Assembly: GCA_002359495.1 (NCBI GenBank)
Contig: DENB01000032.1
Span: 25,314 to 89,313, forward strand
From: Enterobacteriaceae bacterium UBA2655
Lineage (GTDB): Bacteria; Pseudomonadota; Gammaproteobacteria; Enterobacterales; Enterobacteriaceae
Direction of reading: 5' to 3'
Length of the DNA stretch: 64,000 nt
The notes under the pieces were generated by a model. The model was not told where the DNA came from, searched no databases, and saw only the letters and a program-made list of their open reading frames with translations. The translations under genes and the position numbers were made by a program. This document shows positions 49,284-60,300 of this stretch, piece by piece; position 1 is the first letter of the stretch, and the number at the start of each line of letters is the position of its first letter.

Positions 49284-51872
49284 ATGTCGTTTGAAATGTT
49301 TTCCACCTGGGGTGAAACACGCAACAGATGGCTGACCGCCATATTGATGGGCATCATTTGCTTTCTGCTTACGCTGTTTTGCCTGAAGCTGGTGGCGACG
49401 AACAATCATATCTCCCCGCTGTGGTTTTCCACCACGCTGATGACCATTCTGGTGTTTCGCTGCGCGCCGCGCGCCGTGCCGCCGATCCTGCTGTGCTGCA
49501 TTATCGCCACCGCGCTGGCGAACGCCCTTGCGTTTGGCGCGACGCCGACCAATCTCTACTATGCGCTGCTGAACGGGGTTCAGGCCGTGGCCGGCGGCCT
49601 GCTGCTGCGCATCCTGCTCAATCGTCGCGCGCCGCTCGACTCCCTGAGAAGCTGGTTCCGTTTCGTTATGGCGGCTGGCATCGTTACGCCGCTGTTCGGC
49701 GCGCTGGTCGCGCTTTCGCTGCTCAACATCAGCGGACACGCCTCGTCGCATTTCTTTTATACCTGGGTGATCTCTGAAGTGATGGGTATGCTGGCGCTGG
49801 GGCCGGTGCTGCTGCTCTGGCCATCGCTCTCCCGCCCGCGCCCGAATCCCTGGCTGCTGGAAAGCCTGGCGACGCTGGTAATAACCCTCGGCGCCAGTTA
49901 CCTCTGTTTGCGCTTTATGCCCTGGCCCTTTACCTGCGTCATCGTCATCCTGTTCTGGTGCGCGGTGCGGCTGCCGAAATTTGAAGCCTTTCTGCTGTTT
50001 TTCGCCAACGCCACGCTGATTTCGCTGCTGCTGGCGCTCCAGCTCGTCTCCATCGTGGTGAACAATTCGGCATTTCTCGCCGTCTCGCCATGGCTGCCCT
50101 TTCTGCTGGTCCTGATCCCCAGCCATATGATGGCGCTGGTGATGGACGCCTTTCGCCGGGAAAAAAACCATATTATCGAGAGCGAAACCCGTTTTCGCCA
50201 CGCGATGGAATATTCCGCCATCGGCATGGCGCTGGTAGCGCCGCAGGGCGACTGGCTTCAGGTTAACCAGTCGCTGTGCCGGACGCTGGGCTACTCCGCC
50301 GCCGAGTTGGAAAAAACCACCTTTCAGCAAATTACCCATCCTGACGATCTGGTTAACGACCTGCGGCAAATAGAAAAAATCCTCAACGGCGAAGCGGAAT
50401 CCTACACGCTGGAAAAACGCTATTTTCGCAAAGACGGCGAAATTGTCTGGGCGCGGCTGACCGTTTCGTTAGTGCGCGACGCCCGCCAGCAGCCGCTCTA
50501 TTTCATTTCGCAAATTATCGACATTTCCGAACTGAAGCAGAGCGAACAGGTGAACCGCCGCCTGATGGAGCGCATTACACTGGCAAACGAAGCGGGCGGC
50601 GTCGGCGTCTGGGAATGGAACCTGGTCACCAATGAGATGAACTGGGACAAACGAATGTATGCGCTTTACGACGTCACTCAGCATGAAAACCCCAGCTATG
50701 AGCTCTGGCTAAGCCGTCTGAATCCCTGCGAGCGCCAGCACGCCGCGCAGACGGTACAGCAAGCGATCCAGCAACGCAGCGCCCTCAACCTGGAGTTCCG
50801 CATCGATCTGCCGCAGGGACCGCGCTACATCCGCTCGCAGGCGAACCGCGTTCTCAGTTCGGACGGTCGCATCGAGCGTATGCTTGGCATTTGTCAGGAC
50901 GTTACCCCCCTGCGCGCCCTGAACGAAGCGCTGTTCCAGGAAAAAGAGCGAATGGTGATTACGCTCGACTCCATCGGCGAGGCCGTCATCAGCACCGATG
51001 ATAAAATGCGCGTAATTTTCATGAATCCGGTGGCTGAAAAGATGAGCGGCTGGACGCAGGAAGAAGCGGCGGGATGCGCGCTGAGTGAGGTGCTGCGCAT
51101 CACGCAGGGCGAGGATGGCGCGGAGATCGCGAGCCGGCTGCTGCATCAGTTGCCGACGCAGAAAACCATTCCCGACGTCGACGAAGATCCGGTGCTGCAC
51201 AACCGCCACAGCGAGCGCTTCGATATTTATTACAGCATCGCGCCGCTGAAGACCCTGGCGGGCGAGGATATCGGCGCCGTGATGGTCATTCAGGATGTCA
51301 GCGAGTCGCGCAAGCTTTTGAAGAACCTGAGCTATAGCGCATCGCACGATATGCTGACGCGTCTGCCGAACCGCGCCAGCTTCGAACAACAGCTCAAGCG
51401 CCTGCTGAAAGACACCGCCGATTCGCCGCATCAGCATGTGCTGGTGTTTATGGATCTCGACAAGTTCAAGGCGGTGAACGATAACGCAGGCCATGCCGCC
51501 GGGGACGCGCTGCTGCGCGAGCTGGCCGAGCTGATGCTGCGCGCGCTGCGCAGCAGTGATTTTCTGGCGCGCCTTGGCGGCGACGAGTTCGGGCTGCTGC
51601 TGCCCGGCTGCGATATCAATCAGGCTTGCGCGGTGGTGCAGCGCATTGTCGAAGCGGTCAACGGCTACCGTTTTCAGTGGGAAAATCGTGTCTGGCAGGT
51701 CGGCGTCAGCGCGGGCCTGACGCAAATCGACGCACGCAACTGTCAGAGCGGCGACGTGCTTTCCCAGGCGGACGCCGCCTGCTACGACGCGAAACACAGC
51801 GGGCGCGGCCAGTATACGGTTTTCGACGCCCTGCCGACGGCGACGGAGCGTCAGGCCGGCAGAGGCAGTTAA
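49284..51872 (+). CDS. yegE: MASE1-PAS-GGDEF diguanylate cyclase, YegE/DgcE type, without EAL region
   Basis: 862 residues. Order: MASE1 membrane sensor (about 15-290, eight helices), PAS domains (about 310-420, 430-550 and 560-690), then the GGDEF domain with RLGGDEFGLLLPGCD (GGDEF at 765-769). The product-inhibition I-site RxxD (RSSD, 756-759) is exactly five residues before GGDEF. Similarity to E. coli YegE is high throughout, but that protein is about 1105 residues and has a C-terminal degenerate EAL domain; here the protein stops 93 residues after GGDEF, and only 75 bases separate the stop from yegD, so the EAL part is gone, not frameshifted. Predicted to make c-di-GMP. Confidence 0.92.
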   Translation: MSFEMFSTWGETRNRWLTAILMGIICFLLTLFCLKLVATNNHISPLWFSTTLMTILVFRCAPRAVPPILLCCIIATALANALAFGATPTNLYYALLNGVQAVAGGLLLRILLNRRAPLDSLRSWFRFVMAAGIVTPLFGALVALSLLNISGHASSHFFYTWVISEVMGMLALGPVLLLWPSLSRPRPNPWLLESLATLVITLGASYLCLRFMPWPFTCVIVILFWCAVRLPKFEAFLLFFANATLISLLLALQLVSIVVNNSAFLAVSPWLPFLLVLIPSHMMALVMDAFRREKNHIIESETRFRHAMEYSAIGMALVAPQGDWLQVNQSLCRTLGYSAAELEKTTFQQITHPDDLVNDLRQIEKILNGEAESYTLEKRYFRKDGEIVWARLTVSLVRDARQQPLYFISQIIDISELKQSEQVNRRLMERITLANEAGGVGVWEWNLVTNEMNWDKRMYALYDVTQHENPSYELWLSRLNPCERQHAAQTVQQAIQQRSALNLEFRIDLPQGPRYIRSQANRVLSSDGRIERMLGICQDVTPLRALNEALFQEKERMVITLDSIGEAVISTDDKMRVIFMNPVAEKMSGWTQEEAAGCALSEVLRITQGEDGAEIASRLLHQLPTQKTIPDVDEDPVLHNRHSERFDIYYSIAPLKTLAGEDIGAVMVIQDVSESRKLLKNLSYSASHDMLTRLPNRASFEQQLKRLLKDTADSPHQHVLVFMDLDKFKAVNDNAGHAAGDALLRELAELMLRALRSSDFLARLGGDEFGLLLPGCDINQACAVVQRIVEAVNGYRFQWENRVWQVGVSAGLTQIDARNCQSGDVLSQADAACYDAKHSGRGQYTVFDALPTATERQAGRGS

Positions 51873-51947
51873 CGCCGCGCCAGTGATTGCCAGCCGCCGC
51901 AAGCTGCGCTAAAGTCGCCCCCTTTTTTCTCTCTTGCAGGGGGTAAA

Positions 51948-53300
51948 ATGTTTATCGGTTTTGATTACGGCACGGCGAACTGCGCGGTCGCAGTGATGGA
52001 GAATGGCGCGCCGCGCATGCTGGCGCTGGAAAACGGCCACACGCTGTTGCCCTCCATGATTTGCGCGCCGACGCGCGAAGCGATCAGCGAATGGCTCTAT
52101 CGTCATCATCAGGTCGCGACGCCCGACAGCGAAACCACCGCCCTGCTGCAACGCGCCCTGCGCTTTAATCGCGAAGAGGATATCGAGGTTACGCCCGACA
52201 GCGTGAAGTTCGGCCTGACCGCGCTGCAACAATATATGGACGACCCGGAAGAGATCTGGTTCGTTAAATCTCCCAAATCCTTTCTCGGCGCCAGCGGCCT
52301 GAAGCCGCAGCAGATCGCCCTGTTCGAAGATTTAGTCTGCGCCATGATGCTGCATATTCGTCAGCAGGGCGAAGCGCAGCTTGGCGAGGCGATCGACCAG
52401 GCGGTGATCGGCCGTCCGATCAACTTTCAGGGATTGGGTGGCGACGACGCCAACCAGCAGGCGCAGGGCATTTTGCTACGCGCGGCGCAACGCGCCGGCT
52501 TCCGCGACGTAGAGTTTCAGTTCGAACCGGTCGCGGCGGGGCTGGATTTCGAAGCGACACTGGAGAAAGAGACGCGCGTACTGGTGGTGGACATCGGCGG
52601 CGGCACCACCGACTGCTCGATGCTGCTGATGGGCCCGGCCTGGCGCGACAAAGTCGACCGACAGCAGAGCCTGCTGGGACACAGCGGCTGTCGCGTCGGC
52701 GGCAACGATCTCGATATCACGCTGGCGTTTAAAACTCTGATGCCGCTGCTGGGCCTCGGCGGCAGCACGCAAAAAGGGATCGCCCTGCCTGCGTTGCCCT
52801 GGTGGAACGCGGTGGCGATCAACGATGTTCCGGCGCAAAGCGAATTCTATTCAGCCGCCTGCGGCAAGCTGCTGCGCGATCTGGTGCGCGATGCGCAGGA
52901 GGGCGACGTGGTGGCGCGCCTGCTGAAAGTATGGCAGCAGAAACTGAGCTATCGTCTGGTGCGCGCGGCGGAAGAGAGCAAGATCGCCCTGAGCGATCGC
53001 GCCAGCACCGAGGCGTCGCTGCCGTTTATCGCCGCCATGTTGCAGACTACCATTACGGACGGAACCTTGCAGGAGGCGATCGCGCAGCCGCTGGAGCGTA
53101 TTCTGGAGCAGGTGAAGCTGGCGCTGGCCAGCAGCGAAGCGCGGCCGGACGTTATCTATCTTACCGGCGGCAGCGCCCGCTCCCCGCTGTTGCGCGCCGC
53201 GCTGCAACAGGAGCTGCCGCAGACGCCTGTCGCCAGCGGCGACGACTTCGGCTCGGTCACCGCCGGGCTGGCGCGCTGGGCGCAGGTGCTGTTCCGTTAA
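51948..53300 (+). CDS. yegD: Hsp70-like chaperone YegD
   Basis: 450 residues, as in E. coli YegD. Hsp70/actin ATPase blocks: FIGFDYGTANCAVAVM (phosphate 1), VVDIGGGTTDCSMLLMG (phosphate 2) and YLTGGSARSPLLRAAL (adenosine). The C-terminal substrate-binding domain of DnaK is absent, as in the family. Follows yegE after 75 bases with GGGGG before its ATG. Confidence 0.95.
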   Translation: MFIGFDYGTANCAVAVMENGAPRMLALENGHTLLPSMICAPTREAISEWLYRHHQVATPDSETTALLQRALRFNREEDIEVTPDSVKFGLTALQQYMDDPEEIWFVKSPKSFLGASGLKPQQIALFEDLVCAMMLHIRQQGEAQLGEAIDQAVIGRPINFQGLGGDDANQQAQGILLRAAQRAGFRDVEFQFEPVAAGLDFEATLEKETRVLVVDIGGGTTDCSMLLMGPAWRDKVDRQQSLLGHSGCRVGGNDLDITLAFKTLMPLLGLGGSTQKGIALPALPWWNAVAINDVPAQSEFYSAACGKLLRDLVRDAQEGDVVARLLKVWQQKLSYRLVRAAEESKIALSDRASTEASLPFIAAMLQTTITDGTLQEAIAQPLERILEQVKLALASSEARPDVIYLTGGSARSPLLRAALQQELPQTPVASGDDFGSVTAGLARWAQVLFR

Positions 53301-53320
53301 AAACGCGCTTCACGATAAGA

Positions 53321-53359
53321 AACGGCCCGCCGGAACTGTTCCGCGCGGGCCGTTTTTTT
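53321..53359 (+). terminator. yegD terminator
   Basis: AACGGCCCGC/GCGGGCCGTT stem (53321-53330 with 53345-53354) followed by seven T to 53359. It also lies just beyond the porin stop codon on the minus strand, so it probably works for both convergent genes. Confidence 0.9.
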
Positions 53360-53360
53360 A

Positions 53361-54698
53361 TCAGAACACGATGTTGGCGCTGATGCCGCCGACAAACGCA
53401 TCCTTCACTTCGCTGACCGCGCCCGGCGCTGTCACATATTGCAGATTCGGACGCAGCGCCAGCCAGTTAGTCAGGTGGGCGTTGTAGTAGATTTCGTAGT
53501 TATATTCCGCGCCTTCCTGAATCGGCAGGTAGGTCGGGCTGTCGAAATCCGTTTCGCCGTTGGTGCTGTTCTGCTGGCGCAGCGAATGCGTATAGTCGCT
53601 GTTTACGTGAATACGCGCCGCGCCGACGCCGATCTCATCCTGCGGACGCGCATCGAATGGCCCTTTCCAGGTAAAGGCGATCGACTGATAGTTATCGGTT
53701 TTCGAGGTCTTGTGATCGTTCATGACCGCCTGGACAATCACGCCGAGGCCGCGCGACGCGTCGCCGCCCTGCGCCGTCAGCTGCTGCTGAGCGAGGATAT
53801 AGCCGCCATAGGCGTGGTCTTTATCCTGATAGCCTCCGTCGCGCCAGCTGCCGTAAACGTCGCCGTTGACGGACGAATAGTAGTAGCCGATGCGATAGTT
53901 GCCTGGCAGCTTGTCGGGACCGAAGGTCGGTTCCCAGCCCAGCTCGACCGGCACCAGGTTCCCTTCGGAATTATTGGTGTCGAAGCGGAAGCCGTCGCCG
54001 CGATCGTAGTTGGCCGTGTTCTGGTTATAGAAGCCGACCTGGAAGAAAACTTCCGGCGTAATGTTCAGCTTCGCGCGACCGCCCCACTGGGAGACCGGCC
54101 AGTTGAACCAGCGGTCGCCGCGCCAGTTGCCCGCCTGTCCGCTGCCGAACGCCAGGTTCTGGAACAGACTGTCGAACTTGTCGAAATCCTCGCCGACGGT
54201 GACGCGGCCCGCTTTCAGATCGATCAGGTCGTTAAACAGACCTTTACGCAGCCAGAACTGAGTCAGACGCCAGGTTTGTCCGCGACCGTAAACTTCCTGC
54301 ACGGAGGAGAGCTGGCCGGTACGGCGATCCGCCAGCTGGTCGGAAAGATTTTGTCCGTCGCGGTTGGTGACGGTGATCTGGAACTGCGCGTCCTGCCAGT
54401 CCAGCAGCTTTTCCAGATCGAAACTGGCGCCGAACGCCCACTGATCGCTGTAGCGCATGGTGGTGTTGGTATTGGCGCCGCCGCCGAGGTTAGCGGCGCT
54501 TTCCATGGTGTAGTTGACGTCGAACTTGACGCCCGCTTTCTCCAGCTGGGTGCGAGAGCCGCCCCAGTCGCCGAACATATAGTCAGAATCGTAGCTGAAG
54601 GCGTCTGCCGCCAGCGCGGAGCCGCTCAGCAGACCAAACGTCAGGATTGCCGCGGCGACGCGGCGCAACGGAAAAACATGCGCTGTTTTTTTGTTCAT
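53361..54698 (-). CDS. OprB-family carbohydrate porin
   Basis: 445 residues with a Sec signal (cleavage near ALAAD, about residue 30) and a 16-stranded-barrel style sequence ending in GISANIVF with the terminal Phe of outer-membrane proteins. MFGDWGGSRTQLEKAGV is the characteristic OprB start, and QNLAFGSGQAGNWRGDRWFNW and IGYYYSSVNGDV occur further on. OprB proteins take up glucose and other sugars through the outer membrane. It stands alone with no sugar-use genes beside it. It is not part of the E. coli yegD-mdt neighbourhood. Confidence 0.88.
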   Translation of the reverse strand: MNKKTAHVFPLRRVAAAILTFGLLSGSALAADAFSYDSDYMFGDWGGSRTQLEKAGVKFDVNYTMESAANLGGGANTNTTMRYSDQWAFGASFDLEKLLDWQDAQFQITVTNRDGQNLSDQLADRRTGQLSSVQEVYGRGQTWRLTQFWLRKGLFNDLIDLKAGRVTVGEDFDKFDSLFQNLAFGSGQAGNWRGDRWFNWPVSQWGGRAKLNITPEVFFQVGFYNQNTANYDRGDGFRFDTNNSEGNLVPVELGWEPTFGPDKLPGNYRIGYYYSSVNGDVYGSWRDGGYQDKDHAYGGYILAQQQLTAQGGDASRGLGVIVQAVMNDHKTSKTDNYQSIAFTWKGPFDARPQDEIGVGAARIHVNSDYTHSLRQQNSTNGETDFDSPTYLPIQEGAEYNYEIYYNAHLTNWLALRPNLQYVTAPGAVSEVKDAFVGGISANIVF

Positions 54699-54920
54699 GA
54701 TGGTTTTCTTATTAGTGGTGCGGAGAAATTTGCGGAGAGAATAGTGCTGGCGAAACTTCAGGTTTTGTAAAAATGTGCGAATAAGCGTTTGTTTAACAGG
54801 TAATTAGCGTAAATGTGAAGCAGATCGCTGTATTAAAATTTTCCTTAGAGAATTAGCATTTTTTGCCATACGAAATAAAAATTTCAGCGAGATGGGGCGC
54901 AGAGCGCGCCCCGGAAGGCT

Positions 54921-55883
54921 TTACCAGGCGCTGGCCTGATCCAGCTCGGCAATTTCCTGTTTGCTGAGCATAAGCTGCGTCGCCTTGGCCAGATCGTCAA
55001 GCTGTTGCAGCGAGGTGGCGCTGACAATCGGCGCGGTAATGCCGGGACGGGCGATTTGCCAGGCAAGCGCGACCTGAGTCGGCGTGGCGTCATGCGAGTC
55101 GGCGATATCATCCAGAGCGGACAGAATCTTCAAACCGCGCGGGTTAAGGTATTTTTCCACCACGCCCTGCCCGCGCTGGCTTTTGCCGGCGTCCTCTTTG
55201 CTGCGGTATTTTCCGCTGAGAAAACCGCTCGCCAGCGAGTAATAGTTGATGACGCCGAGACCGTTTCTCTTCGCTACCTCTTCCAGCCCGCTCTCATAGC
55301 CCTGGCGGTCATAAAGGTTATATTCCGGCTGCAACGTTTCATAGCGCGCCAGCCCCTGTTTTTCGCTGGTATCCAGCGCTTCCTGCAGTCGTTCCGCGCA
55401 GTAGTTGGAGGCGCCGATGGCGCGCACCTTGCCCTCTTTGATCAGGGAATCGAACGCGGCCAGCGTCTCCGCCAGCGGCGTATCTTCATCATCGCGGTGA
55501 GCCTGATAAAGATCGATATAGTCGGTTTGCAGGCGGCGCAGCGAATCTTCTACCGCCTGGCGGATATATTGCGGCTTCAGCCCCTGTTTTTCCGGCGACA
55601 GCTCCATGCCGACCTTGGTCGCCAGCACAATGCGGTCACGTTTGCCGCTCTGTTTCAGCCAGTTGCCGATGATGGTTTCCGATTCGCCGCCTTTGTTGCC
55701 CGGCGCCCAGCGTGAATAGACGTCTGCGGTGTCGATAAACCACAGCCCTTTTTCCACCAGCGCGTCCAGCAGCGAGAACGACGTCGGCTGATCCACCGTC
55801 CAGCCAAACACGTTGCCGCCAAAGGTTAATTTTGGCACCTGAATACCGCTGTCGCCCAGCTGTCGGGTTTCGTTCTGACTCAT
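54921..55883 (-). CDS. Aldo/keto reductase
   Basis: 320 residues, NADPH-dependent (beta/alpha)8 oxidoreductase. The catalytic tetrad is visible: Asp and Tyr in FIDTADVYSRW, Lys in VLATKVG, and His in YQAHRDD; GASNYCAERL and NYYSLASGFLSGKYR are typical family segments. Of two adjacent ATGs, the second (55883) is preferred because GGAG lies six bases upstream. Similar to YghZ/YajO-like reductases; substrate not known. Confidence 0.88.
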   Translation of the reverse strand: MSQNETRQLGDSGIQVPKLTFGGNVFGWTVDQPTSFSLLDALVEKGLWFIDTADVYSRWAPGNKGGESETIIGNWLKQSGKRDRIVLATKVGMELSPEKQGLKPQYIRQAVEDSLRRLQTDYIDLYQAHRDDEDTPLAETLAAFDSLIKEGKVRAIGASNYCAERLQEALDTSEKQGLARYETLQPEYNLYDRQGYESGLEEVAKRNGLGVINYYSLASGFLSGKYRSKEDAGKSQRGQGVVEKYLNPRGLKILSALDDIADSHDATPTQVALAWQIARPGITAPIVSATSLQQLDDLAKATQLMLSKQEIAELDQASAW

Positions 55884-56047
55884 CATCCGCTCCTTATCTG
55901 TGATTTGAAAAAGCTCTGTAACTCAGCATAGCAAAAGGAAAAATCGGGCTTATGCTTTCTTGCGTCGGTTTAATTGCAGAATATGAATACTTACCCCGCC
56001 TATACAGTTATCCTTATTTCCTTCAACTTTTTGGCGCATCAGACGTC

Positions 56048-56053
56048 TACAAT
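56048..56053 (+). promoter_or_regulatory. Candidate -10 element of the mdtABCD operon
   Basis: TACAAT (five of six to TATAAT) lies about 75 bases upstream of the mdtA ATG. No clear -35 or BaeR box is visible at a matching distance, so this is tentative. In E. coli the operon is activated by BaeR. Confidence 0.3.
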
Positions 56054-56130
56054 CAATAGTTTTGCGGGTCCTCCGCTTTTTGCGCCCGCGTTAATTGGAT
56101 GATTACACCGCTGGAGAGCACATAAACGCT

Positions 56131-57363
56131 ATGAATGTCCGACATTCCTTCCTGAAAAAAAGCCTGATTGTTTTGGTCATCGCCGTCGTCGCCGTGGGCG
56201 TTTATTACTGGTGGCAGCATCCGACGCAACCCGATACCGACGCCTCAGCCGACACCCGACCGCATCGCGGCGGCAGAGGCGGCAACGCCCGTGGTCAGCT
56301 GGCGCCGGTCCAGGCGGCGACCGCGGAAACCCAAAGCGTGCCGCAATACCTCAGCGGGCTGGGCACGGTAACGGCCGCGAACACGGTAACGGTGCGCAGC
56401 CGGGTGGACGGCGAGCTGATGGCGATTCACTTCAAAGAGGGGCAGCAGGTCGAAGCGGGCCAGCTGCTGGCGGAGATCGATCCGCGTCCGTTCCAGGTCG
56501 CGCTGACCCAGGCTGAGGGGCAACAGGCGCGCGACCAGGCGACGCTAGCCAATGCGCGCCGCGACCTGGCGCGTTATGAGCAACTGGCGAAAACCAAAGT
56601 CGCCACGCAGCAGGAGCTGGATACGCAGCGCGCGCTGGTGAGCGAAACCCTCGGCACCCTGAAAGCGGACCAGGGCAGCGTCGACAGCGCCCGCCTCAAT
56701 CTCACCTACAGCCGCATCACCTCGCCGATCGCCGGCCGCGTCGGTTTGAAACAGGTGGATATCGGCAACTACATCACCAGCGGCGACACCAACGGGCTGG
56801 TGGTGGTGACGCAGACGCACCCGATCGATGTGGTCTTTACCCTGGCGGAAAACAACATCAGCCAGATCCTTCAGGCGCAGAAAAGCGGGCAGCCGCTGAG
56901 CGTGGAGGCCTGGGATCGCAGCAACAAAACGCTGCTGACCACCGGCGCGCTGCTCAGCCTCGATAACCAGATCGACGCGACGACCGGCACCATCAAGCTG
57001 AAGGCGCGCTTCGATAATCAGGACGACGCGCTGTTTCCCAATCAGTTCGTCAATGCCCGCCTGAAAGTCAACACCCTGCAAAACGCGGTGGTGATCCCCG
57101 CCGCCGCCCTGCAGATGGGTAATGAGGGCAATTTCGTCTGGGTGGTCAACAGCGACAACAAGGTCAGCAAAAAGAGCGTGACCGCCGGTATCCAGGATAG
57201 CCAGCAGGTAGTGATCAACGCCGGGCTGGAAGTGGGCGAACGGGTGGTGACGGATGGTCTGGATCGTCTGACGGAAGGGGCGCAGGTAGAAGTGGTGGCG
57301 CCGCAAAGCACGGCGGCGAGCAACAGCCGCGCCGCGCAGCCTGCGAAAGGAGGCCGCGACTGA
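56131..57363 (+). CDS. mdtA: RND efflux periplasmic adaptor MdtA
   Basis: 410 residues (E. coli 415). N-terminal membrane anchor (about 10-28), then a HlyD/biotinyl-lipoyl domain ([20 protein letters not shown]), an alpha-hairpin with [14 protein letters not shown], and a beta-barrel. [11 protein letters not shown] and [18 protein letters not shown] agree with MdtA. The ATG at 56131 fits homologues; a TTG 36 bases upstream is the alternative. It joins MdtB/MdtC to TolC for export of bile salts and novobiocin-type drugs in E. coli. Confidence 0.95.
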   Translation: MNVRHSFLKKSLIVLVIAVVAVGVYYWWQHPTQPDTDASADTRPHRGGRGGNARGQLAPVQAATAETQSVPQYLSGLGTVTAANTVTVRSRVDGELMAIHFKEGQQVEAGQLLAEIDPRPFQVALTQAEGQQARDQATLANARRDLARYEQLAKTKVATQQELDTQRALVSETLGTLKADQGSVDSARLNLTYSRITSPIAGRVGLKQVDIGNYITSGDTNGLVVVTQTHPIDVVFTLAENNISQILQAQKSGQPLSVEAWDRSNKTLLTTGALLSLDNQIDATTGTIKLKARFDNQDDALFPNQFVNARLKVNTLQNAVVIPAAALQMGNEGNFVWVVNSDNKVSKKSVTAGIQDSQQVVINAGLEVGERVVTDGLDRLTEGAQVEVVAPQSTAASNSRAAQPAKGGRD

Positions 57364-60300
57364 TGCAGGTTATGCCTCCAGATGCCAGCGGCGGGCCGTC
57401 CCGCCTGTTTATCCTGCGCCCGGTGGCGACTACGCTGTTGATGATCGCGATTCTGCTGGCGGGCGTGCTGGGCTACCGTTTTCTGCCGGTCTCGGCGCTG
57501 CCGGAGGTCGACTACCCCACCATTCAGGTCGTGACGCTCTATCCCGGCGCCAGCCCGGATGTAGTGACCTCCGCCATCACCGCGCCGCTGGAACGCCAGT
57601 TCGGGCAGATGTCCGGTCTCAAACAGATGGCTTCGCAAAGCGCCGGCGGCGCCTCGGTGATCACGCTGCAATTCCAGCTGACGCTGCCGCTGGATGTCGC
57701 CGAGCAGGAGGTGCAGGCCGCCATCAACGCTGCCACCAACCTGTTGCCCAACGATCTGCCCAATCCGCCGGTTTATAACAAGGTCAACCCGGCGGATCCG
57801 CCGATCATGACCCTGGCGGTCACCACCACCAGCATGCCGATGACGCAGGTACAGGACATGGTGGAGACGCGCATCGCGCAGAAAATCGCGCAGGTTTCCG
57901 GCGTCGGTCTTGTCACGCTTTCCGGCGGCCAGCGTCCGGCGGTGCGCGTGAAGATGAATACTCAGGTGCTGGCGGCGCTCGGGCTGAGCAGCGAGGAGGT
58001 GCGCTCCGCCATCAGCAACGCCAACGTCAATTCGGCGAAGGGCAGCCTTGACGGCCCGACGCGCTCCATCACCCTATCCGCCAACGACCAGATGAAATCC
58101 GCGGAAGATTACCGCCAGCTGATCGTCAGCTACAGCAACGGCGCGGCGGTCAGGCTCGGCGATGTCGCCACCATCGAGCAAGGCGCTGAAAACAGCTGGC
58201 TCGGCGCCTGGGCCAACCGCCAGCAGGCGATCGTGCTGAACGTGCAGCGTCAACCGGGCGCCAACATCATCGCCACCGCCGATAATATCCGCGCCATGCT
58301 GCCGACGCTCACCGCCTCGCTGCCGAAATCGGTCGAGGTGAAGCTGCTGAGCGACCGCACCACCAATGTTCGCGCCTCGGTGACCGATACCCAGCATGAA
58401 CTGATGCTGGCGATCGCGCTGGTGGTGATGATTATCTATCTGTTTCTGCGCAACGTGCCGGCGACGATTATTCCCGCCGTGGCGGTGCCGCTGTCGCTGA
58501 TCGGCACCTTCGCCGCCATGTACTTTTTAGGCTTCTCCATCAACAACCTGACGCTGATGGCGCTGACCATCGCCACCGGATTCGTGGTGGATGACGCCAT
58601 CGTGGTGATTGAGAACATTTCGCGCTACATCGAAAAAGGCGAGAAGCCGCTGACGGCGGCGCTGAAAGGCGCGGGCGAGATCGGCTTCACCATAATCTCG
58701 CTGACCTTTTCGCTGATCGCCGTGCTGATCCCGCTGCTGTTTATGGGCGATGTGATCGGCCGGCTGTTCCGCGAATTCGCCGTCACCCTGGCGGTCGCGA
58801 TCCTGATCTCCGCCGTGGTGTCGCTGACGCTGACGCCAATGATGTGCGCGCGCATGCTGAGCGCCGAATCGCTGCGCAAGCAGAACCGTTTTTCCCGCGC
58901 CAGCGAAGCCTTTTTCGATCGCGTCATCGCCGCTTACGGCCGCGGCCTGAAACGCGTACTGAATCACCCTTGGCTGACGCTCTCGGTGGCGATCTCCACC
59001 CTGCTGCTGACCGTGCTGATGTGGGTGTTTATTCCGAAAGGCTTCTTTCCGCAGCAGGACAACGGCATTATTCAGGGCACGCTGCAGGCACCGCAGAGCG
59101 TCTCTTACGCCAGCATGGCGCAACGCACGCGCGACGTCGCCTCGATTCTGATGAAAGATCCGGCGGTGCAAAGCCTGACCTCCTTCGTCGGCGTCGACGG
59201 CACCAACGCCGCGCTTAACAGCGCTCGCCTGCAAATCAACCTGAAGCCGTTGGCGGAGCGCAACGATCGTATTTTCGCCGTACAGCAGCGGCTACAGCAG
59301 GCGGTCGCCAGCGTGCCGGGGGTGCAACTCTGGCTGCAGCCGGTGCAGGATCTCACCATTGATACTCAGGCGAGCCGTACGCCCTACCAGTTCACGCTGC
59401 AATCCGGCTCGCTGGAATCCCTGAGCAAATGGGTGCCGGCGCTGCTGACGCAGCTGCAAACCCTGCCGCAGCTGCGCGACGTCGGCAGCGACTGGCAGGA
59501 TCAGGGACTGGAAGCGTACATCAACGTGGATCGCGACAGCGCCAGCCGCCTGGGCATTTCCATGGCGGACGTGGACAACGCGCTTTATAACGCCTTCGGC
59601 CAGCGGCTGATTTCGACCATTTACACCCAGGCGAATCAGTATCGCGTGGTACTGGAGCAGGAGAACAGCGCGACTCCCGGCCTCGCCGGACTGGACGGCA
59701 TCCGTCTTACCAGCAGCGAGGGCGGCAGCGTGCCGCTCAGCGCCATCGCCCGGGTAGAGCAGCGTCATACCGCGCTCAGCATCAACCACCTGGATCAGTT
59801 CCCTTCTGCCACCCTGTCGTTCGACGTTGCCGACGGCTACTCGCTCGGCGACGCGGTACAGGCGGTCAGAGACGCGCAGGATCGGCTCGGCATGCCTGCC
59901 GAAATGATGACGCAGTTCCAGGGCAGCACCCTGGCGTTTGAGGCGGCGCTCTCCAGCACCGTCTGGCTGATCGTGGCGGCCATCGTGGCGATGTATATCG
60001 TGCTCGGCGTGCTGTATGAAAGTTTCATTCATCCGATCACCATTCTGTCCACCCTGCCCACCGCCGGGGTCGGCGCGCTGCTGGTGCTGCTGTTGAGCGG
60101 ACACGAGCTGGATATTATCGCCATCATCGGCATCATCCTGCTGATCGGCATCGTGAAGAAAAACGCCATCATGATGATCGATTTTGCGCTGGCCGCCGAA
60201 CGCGAGCAGGGCATGACACCTTACGAGGCGATTTATCAGGCCTCTCTGCTGCGTTTTCGTCCGATCCTGATGACCACGCTGGCGGCGCTGCTCGGCGCGC

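Noticed and set aside
48969-50369. Long minus-strand open frame (466 codons) opposite yegE
   Set aside because: It is antisense to well-conserved MASE1-PAS coding sequence, has low-complexity Gln/Arg-rich composition typical of reversed GC-rich genes, and no recognisable domain.
53439-54770. Plus-strand open frame (443 codons) opposite the OprB porin gene
   Set aside because: Reads the porin gene backwards; the porin has signal peptide, family motifs and terminal Phe, the opposite frame has none.
54814-54829. Possible CRP site upstream of the porin gene
   Set aside because: One half (TGTGA) is good but the other (TCGCT) is a poor match to TCACA.
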